NCBI GenBank assembly: GCA_903902075.1
Contig: CAIUTH010000079.1
Coordinates: 1-39,030 of the forward strand
Direction: 5' to 3'
DNA: 39,030 bases
From: an uncultured Alphaproteobacteria bacterium
GTDB lineage: Bacteria > Pseudomonadota > Alphaproteobacteria > Micropepsales > Micropepsaceae
Below, piece by piece: positions 27,813 to 34,485 of this stretch. Position 1 is the stretch's first letter; the number at the start of each line of letters is the position of its first letter. The notes below the pieces were generated by a model. The model searched no databases, had not been told where the DNA came from, and saw nothing but the letters and a program-made list of their open reading frames with translations. The position numbers and the translations under genes are program-made.

Positions 27813-28739
27813 ATGGGACGGGAAAAACGCCTTTTCACAAGCGATTTTGTGCCAGAATGGTGCGCTCTTGGCGTGCTGGCGCTGTTGGATGCCGCCTGGG
27901 CGGCCCATATCCATCTCGATTTCATCGCCGCGCCGCGAGACTTTCTGATCCTGGGATTGGCATTAAGCATCACCTTCGCGTTGCGCGCCTTCGCGGTGCG
28001 GCGCGGCGGGTTGATGGCCGAATATTTCGCGCTGACCTTGGCGGCCTCCACCGCCATCTGCGCCCTGTCCTATCTGTGCCTGGCGTCCGCCGGTCCGTTG
28101 GTGGATGCGCGACTGATGGCGATGGACCGGGCGCTGGGATTTGACTGGCTGGCCGGATACCAGTTCGTCCATGCCCATCCGGCGCTGGCGGCCCTGTTGG
28201 GCATTGCCTATGGCAGTCTTGTCTATCAGGGCCTGTATTTTGGACTGCTGCTGGGACTGATGGATGCCAAGCAGCAGTTGCGCGACATGTTCTGGCTGTT
28301 CCTGCTGACAGGCTTGCTGGCCTGCGCGGGCGCGGTGCTGTTTCCTGCGCTGGGACCATCCAAGTTCTACAATATCCAGACCGACAATGGCTTCGTGCCG
28401 GTGATGCAGCATCTGCTGTCGGGACGCGATTTGCATTTCGCACTATCCGGCATGACGGGGGTGGTGAGTTTCCCCTCCTTCCACACCGCGATGGCGCTGG
28501 CCTATTGCTGGGCCTTCCGCAAAACTGGGATCATCAGCGCCGCGATCACGAGTTTGAACATCATCATGCTGTGCGCCGTGCCATTCTTTGGCGGGCATTA
28601 CCTGGTGGACATGGTGGCGGGGGCGGCAACGATGCTGTTGGCGCTGGCGCTGCTGAAAACCGCGCCGCTGTTCGGAAGGAAGCCTATCGCGGCGAGCGCT
28701 TCGCCAGAATCCGCTGCAGCGTCCGGCGGTGCATATTGA
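27813..28739 (+). CDS. PAP2-superfamily membrane phosphatase/phosphotransferase (Aur1/Ipt1-like)
   Basis: A 308-residue integral membrane protein with about six hydrophobic helices. It has the C-terminal PAP2 motifs VVSFPSFHTAMAL (with catalytic His) and GGHYLVDMVAG (second His and Asp). The S-F-P-S-F-H-T form and the loop between helices resemble the PAP2_3 subgroup that includes inositol-phosphorylceramide synthase, so it may act on lipid headgroups; the substrate is unproven. The last 19 residues (ASASPESAAASGGAY end) are low-complexity and are encoded opposite the end of actR, with which the gene overlaps tail-to-tail by 56 bases. Confidence 0.85.
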   Translation: MGREKRLFTSDFVPEWCALGVLALLDAAWAAHIHLDFIAAPRDFLILGLALSITFALRAFAVRRGGLMAEYFALTLAASTAICALSYLCLASAGPLVDARLMAMDRALGFDWLAGYQFVHAHPALAALLGIAYGSLVYQGLYFGLLLGLMDAKQQLRDMFWLFLLTGLLACAGAVLFPALGPSKFYNIQTDNGFVPVMQHLLSGRDLHFALSGMTGVVSFPSFHTAMALAYCWAFRKTGIISAAITSLNIIMLCAVPFFGGHYLVDMVAGAATMLLALALLKTAPLFGRKPIAASASPESAAASGGAY

Positions 28740-29214
28740 GGCGGCGCGCCGTCTCGGAAACATTGTGGCCGCACAGTTCATAGACGCGCTGGATATGTTC
28801 CCAGCGCACCCGGTCGGCCGACATGGGATTTTCCGGCGGCTTGGGCTTGGAGCCCGGCGTCGCCATCAGCGCCGCCAGGATGTCGTCGGCATCGGCGGGC
28901 TTGGGAAGGTAATCGATCGCGCCGTATTTCACGGCCGCCACGGCGGTGGCGATATTGCCGAAGCCGGTCAGCACCACCACCCGGCTTTCGGGGCGGATGG
29001 TGTGCAGGGTCTCGACCACATCGAGTCCATTGCCGTCATCCAGCTTCAGGTCGACCACGGCGTAGGCGGGCGGGGCCTCCTTGGCGCGGGCTTTGCCTTC
29101 CGCCACCGACTCCGCCTGGGTGACGGTAAAGCCGCGGGCTTCCATGGCCCGGGCCAGGCGTTCGCGCAGGGGACGGTCGTCCTCGACCAGCAGGAGAGTC
29201 TTCTCGTCACTCAT
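28684..29214 (-). CDS. actR: Redox response regulator ActR/RegA/PrrA
   Basis: Global redox-responsive transcription factor of alphaproteobacteria. The 176-residue protein has a receiver domain with acidic pocket E11/D12/D13, phospho-acceptor D55, T83 and K105. A proline-rich linker (about 118-130) follows, then a FIS-type HTH ending in the highly conserved MHRRTLQRILAKRSPR. It lies 43 bp downstream of actS on the same strand, so sensor and regulator form an operon. Its 3' end overlaps the convergent PAP2 gene. Confidence 0.96.
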   Translation of the reverse strand: MSDEKTLLLVEDDRPLRERLARAMEARGFTVTQAESVAEGKARAKEAPPAYAVVDLKLDDGNGLDVVETLHTIRPESRVVVLTGFGNIATAVAAVKYGAIDYLPKPADADDILAALMATPGSKPKPPENPMSADRVRWEHIQRVYELCGHNVSETARRLNMHRRTLQRILAKRSPR

Positions 29215-29257
29215 TATGGGGGCGCTTTAGGTCACTTTTGACAAGCGGTCAAACACT

Positions 29258-30631
29258 TCAGGTCAGTTCGGCCTGGTTCGGCGGCTGGGGCCCGTCAATG
29301 ACCCCGCGCGCCCAGCGCATGGAAACCTGCGCCCCGCCTGCTTGCGGGTTCTCGGCCTTAACCACCCCGCCGGTCTGTTCCAGCAGGACCTTGGCGATAA
29401 AAAAGCCAAGCCCCATGCCTTCATGCTCATCCAGGGAACCCTGGGGGCCCATTTCATTCTCGCCCAGGGCGTTACGGCCCGGCCGCGAGGTGATGTAGGG
29501 CTCCCCCAAGGTGACGAAGATTTCGGGCGCAAAGCCCGGCCCATCATCGGCCACGGAAATATGCAGGAACTGATCGTCCCAGCGGGCATCCACCGCCACC
29601 AGAGAATGGGCGAAGTCGGCGGCATTCTCGATGAGGTTGCTGAGGCCATGCAGCAGCTCGGGCGCCCGCCACACCTGGGGCACCGCACTGTCGGCCGATG
29701 GCGGGGTGATGGTGACGCGGATCTCGATGTCCTCGCCGCGATGGGCGGAGACCACGTCATCCAGAAAGGGGCCCAATGGCAGACGGGCGGTGGCGCCCAG
29801 CATGGCCTCTTCGGGATTGGCCAGTCGCGCGATGATGGTGCGGCAACGCTCGGCCTGCTCGCGCAGCAGCTTGACGTCTTCAACATCGGTTGAGCCGGGC
29901 GGCAAGGAGCGTTCCAGTTCCCGCGCCACCACTGCGATGGTGCCCAGCGGCGTGCCCAGTTCATGCGCCGCCGCCGTGGCCAGTGCGCCCAGCGCCGCAA
30001 GACGATGTTCGCGCGACAGAGCAAGCTGGGTGGCGGCCAGGCCCGCCGACATGCGCGAAGACTCCGACGCGATGCGCCACGCGTAGACGGAGGTAAAGCC
30101 GATGCCGATCACCAGCGCCGTCCAGATGCCCGCCTGGTAAAGCTGGGGCAGCAGCAGCGCCTCGCCTTCGGGCCAGGGCAGCGGCTTGTGCACCACCGCG
30201 ATCAGCGACACCGAGGCAAAGGCAATGAAGGCCAGAATCAGGACATTGCCCAGGTTGAGGGTGGCCGCCGCGATCACCACCGGGGCCACGAACATCAGGG
30301 CGAAGGGATTGGCGATGCCGCCGGTCAGATACAGCAGCGCCGCCAGCTGCAACACGTCGAAGGCGAGATAGAAGGTGGCTTCGCGGTTGGTCAAGCGGTG
30401 CGACGGCGCATAGCGCAAGGCCAGCGCGATATTCAGCGCGGCGCTGACCGCGATGGCGATGGTGCAATACAGAATAGGCAGGCTGTAGCCCAGCGCGAAA
30501 TAGACCAGGAACAGGGCCGCCGACTGGCCGGCAATGGCCAGCCAGCGCAGGTTCGACAGGGTGCGCAGCCGCACCCGGCCGCCGGCGCCCACGCTCTGGG
30601 CGAAACCCCGTGCCATGTCGTTGCGCGCCAA
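29258..30631 (-). CDS. actS: Redox sensor histidine kinase ActS/RegB/PrrB
   Basis: Membrane sensor kinase that phosphorylates ActR under low oxygen or reduced conditions. It has six membrane helices, the conserved quinone-binding motif GGIANPF (about 104-110), the H box AAAHELGTPLG with H223, the redox cysteine C263 (QAERCRTI) and an HATPase domain with NLIENAADF and GMGLGFFIAK. H223 and C263 are 40 residues apart, as in Rhodobacter capsulatus RegB (H225/C265). I chose TTG 30631 because AGGGA lies 8 bases upstream; ATG 30616 and ATG 30676 are alternatives, and the last overlaps the sco start. Confidence 0.94.
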   Translation of the reverse strand: MARNDMARGFAQSVGAGGRVRLRTLSNLRWLAIAGQSAALFLVYFALGYSLPILYCTIAIAVSAALNIALALRYAPSHRLTNREATFYLAFDVLQLAALLYLTGGIANPFALMFVAPVVIAAATLNLGNVLILAFIAFASVSLIAVVHKPLPWPEGEALLLPQLYQAGIWTALVIGIGFTSVYAWRIASESSRMSAGLAATQLALSREHRLAALGALATAAAHELGTPLGTIAVVARELERSLPPGSTDVEDVKLLREQAERCRTIIARLANPEEAMLGATARLPLGPFLDDVVSAHRGEDIEIRVTITPPSADSAVPQVWRAPELLHGLSNLIENAADFAHSLVAVDARWDDQFLHISVADDGPGFAPEIFVTLGEPYITSRPGRNALGENEMGPQGSLDEHEGMGLGFFIAKVLLEQTGGVVKAENPQAGGAQVSMRWARGVIDGPQPPNQAELT

Positions 30632-30674
30632 AAGTGACTTCCCTGTTTTGCGTAACGGGATTAGAGCATTGCCC

Positions 30675-31274
30675 ATGTTGCGCAACAAGCAAGCCCTGCT
30701 CCCCTATCTGCTGCTGGTCGCGGCGCTGGCCGGCGGCCTTTTGTGGCATGAGAGCGAGAATGTGCCCGGGCTGGGCAAGAGTGTGGTGACCGGCCAGGCC
30801 GATGTCGGCGGACCGTTCAAGCTGATCGACCAGACCGGCAAGACCGTGACCGATGCCGACTATCGGGGGCGCTACATGCTGATCTATTTCGGCTACAGCT
30901 TCTGTCCCGATGTCTGCCCCACCACCCTGGCGGTGATGGCCCAGGCGCTGGACAAGCTGGGCGGCGATGCGCGGCGCGTAACGCCGGTCTTCATCACCAT
31001 CGATCCTGAGCGAGACACGTCCCAGGTGCTGGCCGATTACATGAAAGCCTTCGGCCCCAGCTTTGTCGGCCTGACCGGCAGCGTCGATGCCATCAAAGAT
31101 GTCGAGAAGAAGTACCGCGTCTATGCCGTGAAGAAGCCTTTGGAAAAGGGCGCCTACGGCATGGATCATTCATCGGTGCTGTACCTGATGGGCCCGAACG
31201 GCAAGTTGATCAGCTTCTATGATGAAGCGATCTCGCCGGATCAGCTGGCGAAAGAGTTGCGCCAAAAAATCTAA
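30675..31274 (+). CDS. SCO1/SenC/PrrC copper chaperone-thioredoxin-like protein
   Basis: Membrane-anchored periplasmic protein that helps load copper into the CuA site of cytochrome c oxidase and can act in redox signalling. The 199-residue protein has one N-terminal membrane helix (about 8-24) and a thioredoxin-like domain with copper ligands C77 and C81 in FCPDVCPTT and H165 in GMDHSS. The ATG at 30675 fits the anchor; the frame runs further upstream but overlaps actS. It is divergent from actS, as senC is from regB in Rhodobacter, which supports the redox assignment of both. Its 3' end overlaps folD by four bases. Confidence 0.94.
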   Translation: MLRNKQALLPYLLLVAALAGGLLWHESENVPGLGKSVVTGQADVGGPFKLIDQTGKTVTDADYRGRYMLIYFGYSFCPDVCPTTLAVMAQALDKLGGDARRVTPVFITIDPERDTSQVLADYMKAFGPSFVGLTGSVDAIKDVEKKYRVYAVKKPLEKGAYGMDHSSVLYLMGPNGKLISFYDEAISPDQLAKELRQKI

Positions 31275-32158
31275 AGTGCGGTCGGCAGCGGCAGATTGTT
31301 CTGCGAGCAGGCGGCGATCAGCGTGTTGTGCATCAGGCAGACAATCGTCATGGCGCCGACGCCGCCGGGCACCGGGGTGATGGCGCCCGCGATTTCTTTC
31401 GCCGCTTCGTAATCCACGTCACCAACCAGTTTGGTTTTGCCGTCGCCCGCATCGACGCGATTGATGCCGACATCGATCACAACCGCCCCGGGCTTGACCC
31501 AGTCGGCCTTGACGAATTCCGGCTTACCGATTGCGGCGACCAATATATCGGCGCGGCGCGCCAGCCCCGGCAGATCCTTGGACCGCGAATGGGCCATGGT
31601 GACAGTGGCGTTGGCGGCCAGCAACAATTGCGCCGCGGGCTTCCCAAACAACAGCGAGCGGCCAATCACCAGCGCCTCTTTGCCCGTGATGTCGCCCATA
31701 TATTCCTTCAGCAGCAGCATCACGCCCGATGGCGTGCAGCTGACCAGATGGGCGCGGCACGACAACAGCAGGCCGGCATTCTTGGGCGTCAGTGCATCCA
31801 CGTCCTTGGCGGGGTCCAGCACATCCAGCACCGCGTTTTCGTCCAGATGCTTTGGCAGCGGCAACTGCACCAGGATGCCGTGCACCGAAGGATCGGCGGA
31901 CAGCGCCTTCACCCGGGCGATCAGTTCGTCCTGGCTGACATCGGCGGGCAGTTCGACATGCACCGACTTGAAGCCGATCGCCTCGGCGGTCTTGCGCTTG
32001 TTCTTGACGTAAACTTCCGACGCCGGATCGCTGCCCACCAGCACGGTGGCAAGCCCTGGTTGCAAGCCATGTTTGGCTTTCAGTTCGGCGGTATAGGCGG
32101 CGATCTTTTCGCGCAGCTTTGCGGCGCTGGCCTTGCCGTCAATGACCGTGCCCACCAT
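31271..32158 (-). CDS. folD: Bifunctional methylenetetrahydrofolate dehydrogenase/cyclohydrolase FolD
   Basis: Interconverts 5,10-methylene-, methenyl- and 10-formyl-tetrahydrofolate using NADP. The protein has 295 residues. Catalytic Tyr and Lys ([10 protein letters not shown]), Gln (GILVQLPLP) and Asp (KDVDAL) are present, as are the dinucleotide-binding [10 protein letters not shown] and the C-terminal [10 protein letters not shown]. Several near-invariant positions differ: DVDG is DVDA, PCTPxG is SCTPSG, and GGVGPMT is GGVGAMT. Activity is likely but kinetics could differ. It starts 3 bp after the yggT stop, so the two are one operon. Confidence 0.94.
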   Translation of the reverse strand: MVGTVIDGKASAAKLREKIAAYTAELKAKHGLQPGLATVLVGSDPASEVYVKNKRKTAEAIGFKSVHVELPADVSQDELIARVKALSADPSVHGILVQLPLPKHLDENAVLDVLDPAKDVDALTPKNAGLLLSCRAHLVSCTPSGVMLLLKEYMGDITGKEALVIGRSLLFGKPAAQLLLAANATVTMAHSRSKDLPGLARRADILVAAIGKPEFVKADWVKPGAVVIDVGINRVDAGDGKTKLVGDVDYEAAKEIAGAITPVPGGVGAMTIVCLMHNTLIAACSQNNLPLPTAL

Positions 32159-32161
32159 CGC

Positions 32162-32455
32162 TTATAATCCGTAGCGGAACGACGCCCAGGTGATCGAGTA
32201 TTGCAGGAACCAGATGATCACAAAGACGATGATGGGCGACAGGTCCAAGCCGCCGATTGCCGGCACCACCTTGCGGATGGGACGGAATACCGGCTCGGTC
32301 AGGGCGATCAGGATGCGCAACAGGGTGCGGACAAACTGGTTGTACTGGTTGATGACATTGAAGGCCGTCAGCCAGGACACGATCACCGCGGCGATCACGA
32401 TCCACTTGTAGATTTCCAGCACTTCGATCAGCAGGGCGGCGATGGGGTTCAGCAT
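32162..32455 (-). CDS. YggT family membrane protein
   Basis: A 97-residue protein with two membrane helices (about 14-36 and 73-92) typical of YggT. The conserved central segment RTLLRILIALTEPVFRPIRKVVP precedes GGLDLSPIIVFVIIWFLQ. The family is linked to division-site or osmotic functions in some bacteria, but its biochemical role is unclear. ATG 32455 has AAGG six bases upstream; a TTG two codons earlier is less likely. It is cotranscribed with folD. Confidence 0.88.
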   Translation of the reverse strand: MLNPIAALLIEVLEIYKWIVIAAVIVSWLTAFNVINQYNQFVRTLLRILIALTEPVFRPIRKVVPAIGGLDLSPIIVFVIIWFLQYSITWASFRYGL

Positions 32456-32510
32456 AGGCAACCTTGTACCGGGGGGAACCGTGCCGGAAAAGCCCGAAAA
32501 TCAGGGCCGC

Positions 32511-32540
32511 TTGACAGGGGAAAGGCCTGATCCCTACAAA
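32511..32540 (+). promoter_or_regulatory. Sigma-70-type promoter of tRNA-Ala
   Basis: A perfect TTGACA (32511-32516) and TACAAA (32535-32540) are spaced 18 bp apart, ending 34 bp upstream of the tRNA. This is the clearest housekeeping promoter in the window. Confidence 0.7.
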
Positions 32541-32574
32541 CCCGCCTCCCCGGCGCAGCTGGGGCGACCGGTTC

Positions 32575-32650
32575 GGGGCTGTAGCTCAGTTGGGAGAGCG
32601 CCTCGTTCGCAATGAGGAGGTCAGCGGTTCGATTCCGCTCAGCTCCACCA
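32575..32650 (+). tRNA. tRNA-Ala (anticodon CGC)
   Basis: A full cloverleaf of 76 bases with encoded CCA. The acceptor stem is GGGGCTG/CAGCTCC, the D arm GCTC/GAGC, the anticodon stem CCTCG/TGAGG with loop TTCGCAA (anticodon CGC, reading GCG), and the T arm AGCGG/CCGCT with TTCGATT. It stands alone between yggT and the sugar dehydrogenase, with its own promoter. Confidence 0.97.
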
Positions 32651-32665
32651 TCCCTTCGGGGATGG
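32648..32665 (+). terminator. UUCG-tetraloop hairpin directly after tRNA-Ala
   Basis: CCATCCC (32648-32654) pairs with GGGATGG (32659-32665) around the extra-stable C(UUCG)G tetraloop. Its 5' arm includes the tRNA CCA. There is no T-run, so it may be a weak terminator or a 3'-end processing signal. Confidence 0.5.
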
Positions 32666-32682
32666 GTGTTCCGAACCGAAAC

Positions 32683-33945
32683 CTACTTTCCCGTATACGT
32701 CACCCGCCACACCACATTCGCCACGTCATCGGCGATGAGCAGGCTGCCGTCCTTGGCCACCGCCAGGCCGACCGGGCGGCCCCAGACCTTGGCAGGCTGA
32801 CCGCTGTCGCCCAGGCCGTTCCAGAAGCCGGTGGCGAAGTTCTCATAGCCGTTCACCGGCTTGCCGTTTGCAAAATGCACCCGCACCACCTTGTAGCCGG
32901 TGGGATTACCTGCATTCCACGAGCCGTGCAGTGAGACAAAGGCGTCGCCCTTGTAGTCGGCGGGGAAATTGGACCCGGTATAGAAAGCCAGGCCCGTCGG
33001 CGCGCTATGGGCATGGAACAACACGTCTGGGGTGATGGTGGAGGCAACCTTGCCGGCCGGCGCCTTGGCGCCCCAGACCGGGTCCGGATTCTTGCCGATA
33101 TAGGCATAAGGGTATCCGTAGAACCCGCCCGGTTTGACGCTGGTCAGATAGTCCGGCGGCAGCTCGTCGCCCAGCCCGTCGCGTTCGTTGGTGACTACAT
33201 ACAGATCGCTGGTGCCCGGTGCGAAGGCGATGCCGACGGGATTGCGGATGCCGCTGGCGAACTCGCCCATGCTGCCATCGGCGTTGATCTTGAAGACCTG
33301 CGCACCGGGCTTGTAGTCCGAGATGTTGTCGCGGGAGCCCAGCGCCAGGTAGAGCGAACCATCCGGCGCAAAGGCGATGTTGCGGGTGATGTGCCCGTTC
33401 TTGGGCTGCAGGTCCGCGACCTTGGACGTGACTTTCTCGGGCTTTCCGGCGCTGGTCTGGCCGTCCGTATAGGGGAAGCGCCAGATGCCCCGGACATCGC
33501 CGACATAGAGATAGCCGGCATGGAAGGCCAGGCCGTGCGGATAGACAAACCCTGCCGAGCCCGGAAGGAACGTAAAGCGCTGGTCGGCCTTGCCGTCGCC
33601 ATTGGTGTCGCGCAGCACGGTGATCTTGCCGCCGGAGCGGGCTTTGTAGTCGCCGCCCGGCTCAGCCAGGAAGATGTCGCCATTGGGCGCCACCGCCATC
33701 CAGCGGGGCGAGCTGAGATTGTCGGCGAGCACGGATACCGCAAAGCCCTTGGGAACTTCCGGCATGGTGCCGGCCGGGCGCGGGATGGTGGCAGGCTCAT
33801 TGCCGGCTGCGGGGGTGGCATAGGGCTTGGCCAGGGACGTGGGGGAAATCTGGAATTTCTGGCCCGGATGGTCGGCGGCCAAAACGGCCCCGGCGGCCAG
33901 GAAACTCGCGGAAAAGATGGAAATCATCAAACCCTGTTTGGTCAT
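32683..33945 (-). CDS. PQQ-dependent sugar dehydrogenase (sorbosone dehydrogenase-like), secreted
   Basis: A 420-residue periplasmic protein with a Sec signal peptide (MTKQGLMISIFSASFLAAGAVLA, cut near residue 23-24) and a six-bladed soluble aldose/sorbosone dehydrogenase propeller. Markers are FAVSVLADNLSSPRWMAV, a calcium-like loop RDTNGDGKADQ, the PHGLAFH turn with a candidate catalytic His, RNIAFAPDGSLYLALGSRDN, and RPVGLAVAKDGSLLIADD at the end. These enzymes oxidise sugars or aldehydes with PQQ and pass electrons to the respiratory chain. There is no fused cytochrome c domain and no pqq gene nearby, so substrate and electron acceptor are unknown. Confidence 0.88.
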   Translation of the reverse strand: MTKQGLMISIFSASFLAAGAVLAADHPGQKFQISPTSLAKPYATPAAGNEPATIPRPAGTMPEVPKGFAVSVLADNLSSPRWMAVAPNGDIFLAEPGGDYKARSGGKITVLRDTNGDGKADQRFTFLPGSAGFVYPHGLAFHAGYLYVGDVRGIWRFPYTDGQTSAGKPEKVTSKVADLQPKNGHITRNIAFAPDGSLYLALGSRDNISDYKPGAQVFKINADGSMGEFASGIRNPVGIAFAPGTSDLYVVTNERDGLGDELPPDYLTSVKPGGFYGYPYAYIGKNPDPVWGAKAPAGKVASTITPDVLFHAHSAPTGLAFYTGSNFPADYKGDAFVSLHGSWNAGNPTGYKVVRVHFANGKPVNGYENFATGFWNGLGDSGQPAKVWGRPVGLAVAKDGSLLIADDVANVVWRVTYTGK

Positions 33946-33995
33946 TTCGCGCTCCCGTTAAAATTCGATTTACCAATCCGGCGCTTACTGACGCC

Positions 33996-34430
33996 ATGCT
34001 GCGCCCTACGCTCTTGGCTGTTATTGCTATTGCCCTGGCGGCCCTGCCCGGACATGCCGCGGAGCATGGCGAGAAAGCCCAAAAAGCGCCAGAGCACAAA
34101 ACCACCCAGTCCAAGAGCTACATCATGGTGGATCCGATCTACACCACCATCGTGGCCGACAACCGGCCCGCCGGGATGCTGATGGTGGGCGTGGGCCTGG
34201 ATATTCCCAACGAGGAATTGCACAAGGAAGTCAGCCGCTCCATGCCGGTGCTGCGTGACGCCTATATCCGCAACCTGATGACCTTCACCGCCAATGTGGT
34301 GCGCACCGATGCGCAGCCCGATGTCGGCGTGATCGCCGCCCGGCTGCAGGCGGTGACCGACCGCGCCCTGAAGAAAAAGGGCGCCCAAGTCCTGCTGGCC
34401 CAGATCGCGATCCGCGTCACCACCAAGTGA
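33996..34430 (+). CDS. Secreted FliL-like protein, function uncertain
   Basis: A 144-residue protein with an N-terminal signal peptide or anchor (MLRPTLLAVIAIALAALPGHA). The mature domain starts near YIMVDPIYTTIVADNRPAGM and ends VLLAQIAIRV. This layout of strand, helix-rich middle (NEELHKEVSRSMPVLRDAYI) and final strand is similar to the periplasmic domain of FliL or stomatin-like folds. The resemblance is weak and no flagellar gene is nearby, so I do not assign a motility role. It is divergent from the sugar dehydrogenase gene and 55 bp upstream of the cyclase gene. Confidence 0.65.
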   Translation: MLRPTLLAVIAIALAALPGHAAEHGEKAQKAPEHKTTQSKSYIMVDPIYTTIVADNRPAGMLMVGVGLDIPNEELHKEVSRSMPVLRDAYIRNLMTFTANVVRTDAQPDVGVIAARLQAVTDRALKKKGAQVLLAQIAIRVTTK

Positions 34431-34485
34431 CCCCCTCCGTCTGCGGCTAGCTCCGTGGCATTAACGCTAATAGTGTCGCCCGGGC

